Shown piece by piece: positions 6,315 to 13,908 of a stretch of DNA of 17,762 bases (the stretch's first letter is position 1; every line of letters starts with the position of its first letter). This DNA is from Psychrobacter sp. (GTDB lineage Bacteria > Pseudomonadota > Gammaproteobacteria > Pseudomonadales > Moraxellaceae), in assembly GCF_030454045.1 (NCBI RefSeq), contig NZ_JAKDJE010000061.1, positions 1-17,762 of the forward strand, written 5' to 3'. Below the pieces are notes generated by a model. It was not told the DNA's origin, made no database searches, and saw only the letters and a program-made list of their open reading frames with translations. The translations under genes were made by a program, and so were the position numbers.

Positions 6315-7829
6315 TTAATTAATATTTTGTACAAACTGATTAAAGCGCTCGTTGGTACTGTTTCTCAGTACCTCAGGTGATCCTTGCTCAACAATATGAC
6401 CACCTTCCATAAAGATGACACGGTCGGAAATATCAAAAGCAAAGCTCATTTCGTGGGTGACAATAATCATGGTCAAGCCTTCTTTGGCAAGCTGTTCCAT
6501 TACTTTTAATACTTCACTGACCAGCTCAGGATCTAAGGCAGACGTTGGTTCATCAAATAAGATAATAGAAGGTTCCATCGCGAGCGCACGGGCAATCGCT
6601 ACCCGCTGCTGTTGTCCGCCTGAGAGCTGATGCGGGTATTTTTTTGCATGGGCCTTCATACCGACTTTGTCGAGCATCGCAATTGCGGTCAGCTGATTGA
6701 TGCCTTTGTCATATACCTTATGGTACTGAGGTGCCAGCATGATATTTTCTAAAACAGTCTTATGCGGGAATAAATTAAAATTCTGAAACACCATACCGAT
6801 ATTTATAATTTGCTCTTTAAAGGGCTTAGATTTATCGGTCAGAACAGTATCTTTTAGAAAAGGATTACCCATCAAATTAACCGTGCCTTTATTAAGTGTC
6901 TCCAAGCTATTTAACGTACGAATAAAAGTAGTTTTCCCTGAGCCTGATGGGCCAATAATAGACACCACCTCGCCCCATTTCACGTTAAGGTCAATACCCT
7001 TTAGTACATGGTGCTCGCCATAGGATTTGTGAATATTAATGGCTTCCAGTGCATAATCACCTTTGCGTTCTTGGTTTATTTCTTTGTAATTATTCAATGA
7101 TTTATTGCTACTGATATTACCAACCAACTCACCTTCTTTCAAAATACCGGGCTTCTTTTGCGTAATATCGATAAATTTTTCAAAGCGTTGAATCAAGAAG
7201 CCAAAAACAGTGACAATCAAGATGTAGTAAAACGCGACCGCCAACATGGTTTCAAGCACCAAGAAGTTCTGTGCATACAAACGCTGTCCAACCAGTAGAA
7301 TTTCTGTCAGAGAAATAACCGATACCAGTGAGGTGAGTTTGACGATAACGACAAACTCGTTGCTCAATGTAGGTAAGGCGATTCTTAACGCTTGCGGCAC
7401 TACAATCAGTCGTTGAATACCCATCGGCTTGATACCCAAGGCCTTGCCCGCCTCTATCTGAGCTTGATGAACTGAGTTGAGACCACCGCGATGAATCTCA
7501 GCAATATAGGCGGTCTCACATAACGTTAAGGCAATCAGGCCAGACATGAACGACGAAGATAAGATCACGCTGGTTTGTGGAAACACCTGCGGCATACTGT
7601 AAATGAAGATCAAAAGTACCAACAAAGGAATACTGCGGAATAACCAGATATAAGCGCGGCTTAATAACGAAACAGGTTTGAGTTTAGATTTTTTGCCCAG
7701 TGCCATCACAAAACCTAGGACGATACCCAAAATCCATACTAATACGCTAAGCTCAATCACGGTCAAGGTGGCTTGCCAGAAGTTTGTGTCTTTTAGCAAG
7801 CTAAAAGTATATGCCCAATCAAATTGCAT
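6315..7829 (-). CDS. Amino acid ABC transporter, permease and ATP-binding domains fused in one protein
   Basis: A 504-residue inner-membrane protein. Residues 1-225 are a HisM/GlnP-type permease with about five membrane segments and the EAA loop EAGKALGIKP at 126-135. After a hydrophilic linker (about 226-258) comes a GlnQ/HisP-type ATPase with Walker A GPSGSGKT (293-300), signature LSGGQQQ (402-408), Walker B IILFDE (422-427), D-loop SALD and switch His459. All catalytic residues are intact. Permease-ATPase fusions exist in the polar amino acid family but are the minority arrangement; the protein would act as a homodimer, giving two of each domain. The likely partner binding protein is encoded at 4337-5197. 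This is the last gene of the minus-strand unit starting at the RidA-like gene, 33 bases after the M20 gene, and it ends at the 6228-6263 terminator. Substrate is probably an amino acid or derivative. Confidence 0.93.
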   Translation of the reverse strand: MQFDWAYTFSLLKDTNFWQATLTVIELSVLVWILGIVLGFVMALGKKSKLKPVSLLSRAYIWLFRSIPLLVLLIFIYSMPQVFPQTSVILSSSFMSGLIALTLCETAYIAEIHRGGLNSVHQAQIEAGKALGIKPMGIQRLIVVPQALRIALPTLSNEFVVIVKLTSLVSVISLTEILLVGQRLYAQNFLVLETMLAVAFYYILIVTVFGFLIQRFEKFIDITQKKPGILKEGELVGNISSNKSLNNYKEINQERKGDYALEAINIHKSYGEHHVLKGIDLNVKWGEVVSIIGPSGSGKTTFIRTLNSLETLNKGTVNLMGNPFLKDTVLTDKSKPFKEQIINIGMVFQNFNLFPHKTVLENIMLAPQYHKVYDKGINQLTAIAMLDKVGMKAHAKKYPHQLSGGQQQRVAIARALAMEPSIILFDEPTSALDPELVSEVLKVMEQLAKEGLTMIIVTHEMSFAFDISDRVIFMEGGHIVEQGSPEVLRNSTNERFNQFVQNIN

Positions 7830-7862
7830 GATCTGTCCTCTAAAATTCGTTAAGGAGTGAAG

Positions 7863-8999
7863 CTATAACAACGTCGCAACAAGCTTGTCTAAAAAGTGAC
7901 TGCAAGCGTTTAATTGACTAATAGCAATGTATTCATTGGGTTTGTGAGCAACCTCGATAGAGCCTGGGCCACAGACCAAAATGGGAGAGTCAAAACATTG
8001 TTGGAACAAGCCTGCCTCTGTACCAAAAGAGAGTTTGGTGATGTTGGACTGTGGCAATAACGCTTGGATACTTTTTAATTCTGGCTGCGTTTGGTTGGTC
8101 ATTAGCCCAGGATACTGATTGATGTCTTGCAGCTCATAACGATAGCTGGCATCTTTTGCCGCAAAATCCTTTAAGATCTGTGTTTGAATCGCGGCAATAC
8201 TGTCTTCTGCGACATTGCGAATTTCATAATCTAATTGACACAGATTGGGTACGACATTTAACGCGGTACCGCCGTGAATCTTGCCTACATGAATGGTGGA
8301 GTAAGGAATGTCATACCCCGTATCCAGATGTCCTTCTTTGGCAACCACTTGCTGACTGTCAATCAAGCTTTGTACAAAGGCACTGGCCGCGTGAATGGCA
8401 TTGGTATAATTTGGCGCAAGAGCGGAGTGTCCTTCTGTGCCATAAAACTGCACTTGAAACACGGCTTTGCCTTTATGACTGGTAGCCACATCCATCAAGG
8501 TCGGCTCCCCTATAATCACCACTCTAGGCGGGATAATTAAGCTGCTCAGTTGCGTTAGGATGTGCCTGACACCCACGCAGCCGATCTCTTCGTCATAGGA
8601 TAGGCACAGATGCAGCGGATAAGTTAAGGGCATGTCCGCGGCCCTTTTCATTATGACTAGCGCGCAGGCAATAAACCCTTTCATATCGGCGCTGCCACGA
8701 CCATAAACATTGTTATTTTTTATGACGGCCTCAAAAGGGTTAGTGTCCCAGTCTTGACCATCAACAGGTACCACATCGGTATGGCCTGACAACAACACGC
8801 CAGCGCTGTCTTTAGGGCCTGTGCTAATGAATAGATTGGCTTTGTTCTGCGCGTCGTTATAATCGATAGTGATGTCGATATTCTTATGATCTAAATAGTG
8901 TTTGACGTAGTCAATCAGTGGTAAATTACTCTTATAAGAGGTGGTATCAAAAGAGATGAGCCGTTCTAATACGGCTAGGCATTCTGAGTGATGTTGCAT
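7863..8999 (-). CDS. M20 family metallohydrolase, ArgE/acetylornithine deacetylase-like
   Basis: A 378-residue cytoplasmic protein of the M20 (ArgE/DapE) family, two-zinc enzymes that remove acyl groups from N-acyl amino acids or cleave related amides. Expected residues are present: His73 and Asp75 in SGHTDVVPVD, Asp105 in GRGSADMKG, the catalytic Glu137 followed by zinc-binding Glu138 in YDEEIG, Glu165 in IIGEPT, and His352 in VAHKPNEYI. The dimerisation insert starts near HKGKAVFQVQFYGTEGHSA. Length equals that of ArgE. The AAGGA site is just before the ATG, nine bases after the LysR stop, so translation is probably coupled. Because it sits between an amino acid importer and oxygenases rather than with arginine genes, it more likely deacylates a catabolic intermediate than acetylornithine (inference). 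Confidence 0.92.
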   Translation of the reverse strand: MQHHSECLAVLERLISFDTTSYKSNLPLIDYVKHYLDHKNIDITIDYNDAQNKANLFISTGPKDSAGVLLSGHTDVVPVDGQDWDTNPFEAVIKNNNVYGRGSADMKGFIACALVIMKRAADMPLTYPLHLCLSYDEEIGCVGVRHILTQLSSLIIPPRVVIIGEPTLMDVATSHKGKAVFQVQFYGTEGHSALAPNYTNAIHAASAFVQSLIDSQQVVAKEGHLDTGYDIPYSTIHVGKIHGGTALNVVPNLCQLDYEIRNVAEDSIAAIQTQILKDFAAKDASYRYELQDINQYPGLMTNQTQPELKSIQALLPQSNITKLSFGTEAGLFQQCFDSPILVCGPGSIEVAHKPNEYIAISQLNACSHFLDKLVATLL

Positions 9000-9008
9000 T
9001 TGCCTTCC

Positions 9009-9977
9009 TTATTCTTTTTGGTTTTTGATATGTGCTTCGGAGAAATATGAGACACTCATGCCAGGTATGTATTGGTTGGAAATAAAAGCTTGGCAGCGAC
9101 TTGAAAATGCCTGTTGGACATTGGTCAGAGTGGCGTTTTTGGGCGTGGCGATGCCGATTTTCATGGGCCTCATATCACCAGATATTCTAACCATGACCAA
9201 CTTTTTACCATCGTTAGATAAGTTGCTCTTTGGGCGAACATTTAAGATGGTGTAGCCAATGTTGTTACCCACCATCGAGCGAATCACATCAACATATTTA
9301 CAGGTGTCGATAATGTTGGGCTTGAGGTTGTTTTTGCGAAACAAAGATAGGAAGTAGTCATTACTGTAGGGCATATCGAGCAGGATCATTGGATATTCGG
9401 CCAACTCTTCTAACGTCACCGCCTTGTGCTTGGCCAGCGGGTGCGTCTCAGACAATAAAACGTACGGCGGTAAGTCAGCCAGCGGTGTAAAATTGATGAC
9501 GTTCTCATCGATATGTAAGTCGTACAGTAAAGCCAGATCTAAAGTGTTTTTTGTGAGCTCTTGCGTTAAATTGTGATGATCGTCAATCACCGCTTCTACA
9601 TCTACCTGCTTATACAAATTTGCAAATCCATGTATGATTTCAGCGTAAACAAAAGGCGCAAAGGCTGAAAAACAGCCAACTTTGATTTTGCCGCGCATAA
9701 TGCCTGTGAAGTCAGCCGACATTGAATACAGATCAGAGGATTGTGCCAAAATCACTTTACAGGCGTCTTTGACCTGTTCGCCGATCTCGGTCAACAATAA
9801 ACCTTTAGCATGTTGGCGAATGAATAGTTGAACATGAAGCTCTTCTTCCATATGCGCAATCGCGGCCGATATCGATGGCGATGAAATATGGATTTTTTCA
9901 GACGCGATAATGATGCTGCCACTATCTGCTGTGGTGACGAAATATTCCATCTGGCGTAACGTAATTCGACTTAACAC
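9009..9977 (-). CDS. LysR-type transcriptional regulator
   Basis: A 322-residue regulator. The N-terminal winged helix-turn-helix (residues 5-62) shows LRQMEYFVTTADSGSIIIASEKIHISSPSISAAIAHMEEEL, followed by a periplasmic-binding-protein-like effector domain (about 90-300) with GKIKVGCFSAFAPF and DLALLYD. The start is a GTG at 9975-9977 with AAAGGA six bases upstream. Unusually, the regulator is embedded in the middle of the unit it probably controls, between the DUF1028 gene (26 bases upstream) and the M20 gene (9 bases downstream), instead of being divergent from it. It would then be autoregulated along with the pathway. Candidate targets are the divergent regions at 11119-11412 and 5198-5406. 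Its effector is presumably the transported compound or a metabolite. Confidence 0.92.
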   Translation of the reverse strand: MLSRITLRQMEYFVTTADSGSIIIASEKIHISSPSISAAIAHMEEELHVQLFIRQHAKGLLLTEIGEQVKDACKVILAQSSDLYSMSADFTGIMRGKIKVGCFSAFAPFVYAEIIHGFANLYKQVDVEAVIDDHHNLTQELTKNTLDLALLYDLHIDENVINFTPLADLPPYVLLSETHPLAKHKAVTLEELAEYPMILLDMPYSNDYFLSLFRKNNLKPNIIDTCKYVDVIRSMVGNNIGYTILNVRPKSNLSNDGKKLVMVRISGDMRPMKIGIATPKNATLTNVQQAFSSRCQAFISNQYIPGMSVSYFSEAHIKNQKE

Positions 9978-10003
9978 GATAGATCCTTTTATTAAATAGC
10001 GGT

Positions 10004-10675
10004 TTATAAGTCTCCAGGCACGCCGTAACTTGGTGAAATAGTGGGGTTTAGTGCGCGGACGATATAATCGTCTAATTGCGGCTCATAGATATCCCACAAT
10101 TGCTGCAAGTCTTCTATGGGCGTATCTGACCAATCTACTCGTAAATCGACAATCGGCCACGTGGCCTTGTCTACCACCAGCAAGCCTGCAGAGTGCACGT
10201 CCCCTTCTTCACCGCCCGCGTGATAACCTGATACTAAGCTCTCAAGCAATCTGCTGGCAAGAGATCCTTCGCTTTGCTCAAAAGTCATGAGCATCTTTTC
10301 AGGAACAGCCGTGCTAGATAGCATATTACCAGCACAGGCAGCACGCTTACCTTGCGCAGTAGCGAACGTCCCTAAGGTATGCTCACCGCTAAACACAAAA
10401 GGTACATCGGTCGCGCTAAGTGCCATCAGTTGCCGATACTGAATAAACTCAGTGCTTTTGACCAGCTCATGACCGGCATCAATCGGGGCTAGGTTGTATT
10501 GCATCATTTCAATCAGTATTTGCGATAAGTTAGGGTCAGTGATGTTTTGACTGGCGACTACGCCAACGCCTGCTTTGGCACGAATACAGCGGGAGGCCAC
10601 GGCAGGTGATGAGGAGCTGATCGCTGCACCGAGCTGCCCTGTTCTTTCACATCGCGCAATAATAGAAAATGTCAT
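10004..10675 (-). CDS. DUF1028 family protein (Ntn-hydrolase-like fold)
   Basis: A 223-residue protein with the DUF1028 pattern from the first residues: MTFSIIARCERTGQLGAAISSSSPAVASRC, then GVGVVASQNITDPNLS, QRAACAGNML-like and LAS.LLESLVSGYHAGGEEGDVHSAGLLVVD segments. The family is structurally related to N-terminal nucleophile hydrolases, and its members lie repeatedly next to amino acid transport, M20 and RidA genes, but no clear activity is established. AAGGA lies seven bases before the ATG. It is second in the unit, 26 bases after the RidA-like gene. A role in hydrolysing an amide or cyclic intermediate fits the context but is not shown. Confidence 0.9.
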   Translation of the reverse strand: MTFSIIARCERTGQLGAAISSSSPAVASRCIRAKAGVGVVASQNITDPNLSQILIEMMQYNLAPIDAGHELVKSTEFIQYRQLMALSATDVPFVFSGEHTLGTFATAQGKRAACAGNMLSSTAVPEKMLMTFEQSEGSLASRLLESLVSGYHAGGEEGDVHSAGLLVVDKATWPIVDLRVDWSDTPIEDLQQLWDIYEPQLDDYIVRALNPTISPSYGVPGDL

Positions 10676-10701
10676 TATATATCCTTAGTATAATTATGGT
10701 T

Positions 10702-11118
10702 TTAAATTACAGCGGTCGCGTCGATCTCAACCAGCCATTCAGGACGTGCCAGCGCAGAGACCACGATGCCTGTCGATACAGGATAAACGCCCTTGAGCCA
10801 GCGCCCGATCACACGATAGACGTCCTCGCGGTATCTAGGGTCTATGATATAGATGGTGATTTTGCAGATGTCAGTCAGCTCGCCGCCTGCCTCTTTGAGC
10901 AGCATACTGATGTTGTGCATCGCTTGCTCGGTTTGGCCTTTGACATCACCCACACACACGCTCTCACTAGTGTCTAAGTCTTGGCCGATCTGCCCACGCA
11001 AAAACACGATACTGCCTTTGGCAACGACCGCTTGGCACAGATCATTGTCGATATTTTGCTCAGGGTAAGTCTCTTGGGTATTAAAGGTGCGCATACGGGT
11101 ATGTTTTATGGTTGTCAT
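10702..11118 (-). CDS. RidA (YjgF/UK114) family protein, subgroup lacking the active-site arginine
   Basis: A 138-residue protein of the Rid family. Conserved features are FLRGQIGQDLDT (39-50), the GQTEQAMHNI helix (61-70), and the C-terminal strand WLVEIDATAVI with Glu131. In canonical RidA an arginine (Arg105 in E. coli) holds the substrate carboxylate for hydrolysing reactive enamines or imines. Here the equivalent segment is YPVSTGIVV, so the position is Thr116 (or Ser115), not Arg. This is the pattern of the Rid4-Rid7 type groups, which lack RidA imine deaminase activity; another hydrolytic or binding role is likely. It is the first gene of the minus-strand unit; GAGAGG lies six bases before the ATG. 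It is divergent from the flavin monooxygenase, recalling the pairing of a monooxygenase with a RidA homologue (RutA/RutC) in pyrimidine breakdown, though the monooxygenase families differ. Confidence 0.9.
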   Translation of the reverse strand: MTTIKHTRMRTFNTQETYPEQNIDNDLCQAVVAKGSIVFLRGQIGQDLDTSESVCVGDVKGQTEQAMHNISMLLKEAGGELTDICKITIYIIDPRYREDVYRVIGRWLKGVYPVSTGIVVSALARPEWLVEIDATAVI

Positions 11119-11412
11119 GGTTGACCTCTCATCAGTCTTAACTAGGATGTGCTATCGCCTTACAAACAGTATGTCGCAAATCAAATTCAAGGCAAATTAG
11201 TATTTCCGTTGTAGTGATTAGGCTCAGCCATATCAGAGTGATTCGGTTTTTTTGAGGTAGCTATTCAGGACATACGATTGTCATTCCTGGTACAGAAAAA
11301 CTACTATGATTTGGGTGGATATGACCTTTATAGAAGACACAGAGATAGAGAGGCATATCTTCAGAAACGTGGGTATTCAACACATTAATTTTTATGCAGA
11401 GAGAATGGTCAT
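11119..11412. promoter_or_regulatory. Divergent control region of the RidA unit and the flavin monooxygenase gene
   Basis: A 294-base region between two divergent start codons, with no credible gene. It must hold both promoters and is a likely LysR target. I could not pick out a convincing -35/-10 pair or a single clear LysR box by eye, so only the region is called. Confidence 0.4.
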
Positions 11413-12672
11413 ATGGCAATCGATAATAAAAGTGTAGACACGCTGGTTGTGGGGTCAGGTCAGGCAGGTATTGCGATGAGTGAGCATTTGGGCCATCTCG
11501 GTATTGAACACATCGTCTTAGAAAAAGACAGAATTGCTGAGGCATGGCGCACGCGTCGTTGGGATTCCTTGGTTGCCAACGGCCCTTGCTGGCATGATAA
11601 ATTCCCCAATATGGATTTCCCTCATGATCCAGACAGCTTTGTGCCGCATGGGGAGGTGGCTGAGTATTTTGAAAATTATGCCAAGATGATTGACGCACCG
11701 ATTGAGACGGGCGTCGAAGTACAAAACATCGTCAAAAACAAGCACAAAAAAGGCTTTAGCGTCAGCACCAACAAGGGCACGCTGCTGGCGAACAATATCG
11801 TAGTCGCCACAGGGCCGTTTCAAAAACCCCTTATCCCCAAAATCGCCCCACAAGACACCAGCCTGTATCAAATACATTCAGATCATTATAAGAATCCCGA
11901 GCAGTTGCCTGAGGGTGCTGTACTGATCGTCGGTGCTGGCTCGTCAGGGGTGCAAATTGCCTCAGAGCTCAACAGTACAGGTAAAAAGGTATACTTATCT
12001 GTCGGCCCGCATGAGCGTCCGCCGCGCAAATACAGAGACAGAGACAACGTGTGGTGGCTGGGCGTTTTGGGCACATGGCATGAAACCACGCCGCCGCAAC
12101 GACCGATTAAAGGTTTTGCCGTAAGCGGTATGAATGGCGGACAGAGTGTTGATTTTAGAAAAATGGGCCATGAAGGCATCCAGCTGGTCGGCATGACCAA
12201 GGCATTTACCGACAAGACCGTGTCGTTTAATGATGATTTGGTTGACAATATTGTCAGTGCTGAAGAAAGCTACTTGGATAATCTTGAAGAAATGGACCGA
12301 TATATTGACAATAACGGTTTGGATTTGCCCAAAGAGCCTGAGGCTAAAGTATTTATGGAGATGCCTGAGTGTATGACCGCGCCCATTGAAGCGCTTGATT
12401 TTGAAAAAGACAATATCACCAGTATTATTTGGGCATCAGGTTTTGGCTATGATTACCACTGGCTCGATTTTAATATCTTTACAGACAATGGCGCGCCCAT
12501 ACATAACAGAGGTATCACCAGTGAGCCAGGGCTGTATTTTGTTGGGTTGCCGTATTTGTCAGGCAAAGGCTCTAGCTTTATCTGGGGCGTGTGGCATGAC
12601 GCCAAGCGCATCGCTGAATATATCGATATCCAAAGACACTATCACCGTTATCAATCCTCTGAAAAAGTATAA
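11413..12672 (+). CDS. Flavin-containing monooxygenase (FMO/CzcO-like class B type)
   Basis: A 419-residue protein with two Rossmann motifs: GSGQAG (14-19) for FAD and GAGSSG (174-179) for NAD(P)H. Between them lie EAWRTRRWDSL (43-53), the ATGPFQKP linker (132-139) and an FMO-like IHSDHYKNP segment (154-162). The ASGFGYDYHWL stretch (341-351) is the conserved FAD-domain return, and PYLSGKGSSFIWGVWHDA (380-397) closes the fold. Such enzymes hydroxylate nitrogen or sulfur atoms or insert oxygen beside ketones. The annotation 'potassium transport flavoprotein' often attached to CzcO relatives has no support here. GAGAGA lies about eight bases before the ATG. It is divergent from the RidA-like unit and ends at a strong terminator, so it is probably co-regulated with the cluster. 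Whether it acts on the imported compound is an inference. Confidence 0.9.
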   Translation: MAIDNKSVDTLVVGSGQAGIAMSEHLGHLGIEHIVLEKDRIAEAWRTRRWDSLVANGPCWHDKFPNMDFPHDPDSFVPHGEVAEYFENYAKMIDAPIETGVEVQNIVKNKHKKGFSVSTNKGTLLANNIVVATGPFQKPLIPKIAPQDTSLYQIHSDHYKNPEQLPEGAVLIVGAGSSGVQIASELNSTGKKVYLSVGPHERPPRKYRDRDNVWWLGVLGTWHETTPPQRPIKGFAVSGMNGGQSVDFRKMGHEGIQLVGMTKAFTDKTVSFNDDLVDNIVSAEESYLDNLEEMDRYIDNNGLDLPKEPEAKVFMEMPECMTAPIEALDFEKDNITSIIWASGFGYDYHWLDFNIFTDNGAPIHNRGITSEPGLYFVGLPYLSGKGSSFIWGVWHDAKRIAEYIDIQRHYHRYQSSEKV

Positions 12673-12723
12673 TATCGACTGCGATTAGCAGCTGTGAAAC
12701 ACCAGTTATAAGATGCAGGAAAA

Positions 12724-12775
12724 ACCCCTTTAATAAAAACCCCCTACCAAATGATAGGGGGCTTTTATTAAAGGG
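12724..12775. terminator. Strong bidirectional terminator
   Basis: A stem of more than 20 bp between about 12725-12746 and 12755-12774 (core CCCCCTA / TAGGGGG, with TTTAATAAAA paired to TTTTATTAAA) and a short loop. It lies 52 bases after the monooxygenase stop and also faces the minus-strand RhuM-Fic gene. Confidence 0.85.
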
Positions 12776-12833
12776 TGACCAGACGGATTTTTCAGGCATT
12801 ACCTCAACAAACCCTTCATAGTTATAATCGTTA

Positions 12834-13838
12834 TCAGTTTTCTAACGACAGCATGTTCATAATCAGCTTGATCAGAGTTTCTTTTTGACTGGGGTCAGAC
12901 TCAGCAACCAATAAGGTTAACGCGGCAAGTCCAGTATCATTAATCACTGTATCGCCCTTACTATCAAGTAGGCGCTGATTGCGATGCAAAAAGTCGATAA
13001 ATAAAAATGCGCCGCTGCGCTTATTACCATCAGTAAAGACGTGATTTTTGACCATAAAATAGAGTAAATGCGCCGCCTTGCTCTCAATCGTCGGATAAGC
13101 TGGCTCACCAAACACCGTTTGCTCTAACGTCGCCAAGATACTGTCCAAGCCATCGCCGCGCGGTTTGGCAAACAATACTGTCGCCTCACCTCGTGCTATC
13201 AGCTGCGCCTTTAGATGCGTGAGCGCCGCCATGGCCTCAGCTGTACTGGGCAGAATACCGCCTGCCTGTCCTACTGGCGCATTGAGCAAACCCTCGTCAT
13301 AACGCTGTAACCACAAAAACGTCTGTGTATAGCGGCTGATAATCTCAATGAGTCCGCGCCCTTCATCGGTGTGTAGTTCGGGGCTTTGAGCAGTTTTTTT
13401 GATGAGGGCTAGGGCTTGCTGTAGCTCGGCGGCATTTTTGTCAAAGCGTTGTTCATTGATGGCATAGCCTTGTAGCAAGTACTCACGCAAACGCTGGGTC
13501 GCCCATATCCGAAACTGCGTGCCTTTTCTGGAATTGACCCGATAACCCACCGAAATAATGGCATCTAGATTATAAAAACGAATCTTACGGCGTACTTGGC
13601 GCGATCCTTCTTGGCGAACTACCGAGGATTCCTCGGTAGTTGCTATTTGATCTAATTCGCCTTCTTTGTAAATGTTTTTTAGGTGCAGTCCTATAGTATC
13701 TGAATCTTTGTCAAACAAGGTTGCCATTTGCGCTTGCGACAGCCACAGCGTCTCTTGCTCTAGGCGAATCTCAATCTGCATTTGCCCATCATCGGTGGTG
13801 TATATTTCAAACTGATTGTCAGTGTTGGTGATGTCCAA
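12834..13838 (-). CDS. RhuM-family protein with C-terminal Fic/Doc domain
   Basis: A 334-residue two-domain protein. The N-terminal RhuM part (about 8-150) has LWLSQAQMATLFDKD, SSVVRQEGSRQVRRKIRFYNLDAI and ISVGYRVNSRKGTQFRIWAT, a putative DNA-binding phage-antirepressor-like module. The C-terminal part (about 160-330) is Fic/Doc, with the active motif HVFTDGNKRSG (His266, Phe268, Asp270, Asn272, Lys273, Arg274). The motif matches Doc (HxFxDxNKR) more than AMP-transferring Fic enzymes (HPFxxGNGRxxR): the last Arg is missing, so phosphate transfer or another reaction is possible. The start is TTG at 13836-13838, chosen because AAAGGAGG lies five bases upstream. The gene stands alone, with no small antitoxin gene beside it; control by the N-terminal domain in cis is possible. 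The RhuM-Fic architecture is known and widespread, usually in accessory regions. Confidence 0.9.
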   Translation of the reverse strand: MDITNTDNQFEIYTTDDGQMQIEIRLEQETLWLSQAQMATLFDKDSDTIGLHLKNIYKEGELDQIATTEESSVVRQEGSRQVRRKIRFYNLDAIISVGYRVNSRKGTQFRIWATQRLREYLLQGYAINEQRFDKNAAELQQALALIKKTAQSPELHTDEGRGLIEIISRYTQTFLWLQRYDEGLLNAPVGQAGGILPSTAEAMAALTHLKAQLIARGEATVLFAKPRGDGLDSILATLEQTVFGEPAYPTIESKAAHLLYFMVKNHVFTDGNKRSGAFLFIDFLHRNQRLLDSKGDTVINDTGLAALTLLVAESDPSQKETLIKLIMNMLSLEN

Positions 13839-13908
13839 TTATGCCTCCTTTGCCATGGCGGCAGCATTTGTTCTGATACCGATACTACCAGCCAATACCT
13901 ATGACAAG

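Noticed and set aside
11261..11698. 145-codon open frame on the minus strand over the monooxygenase start
   Set aside because: It is antisense to a clear FAD-binding domain and has a low-complexity, unfamiliar translation.
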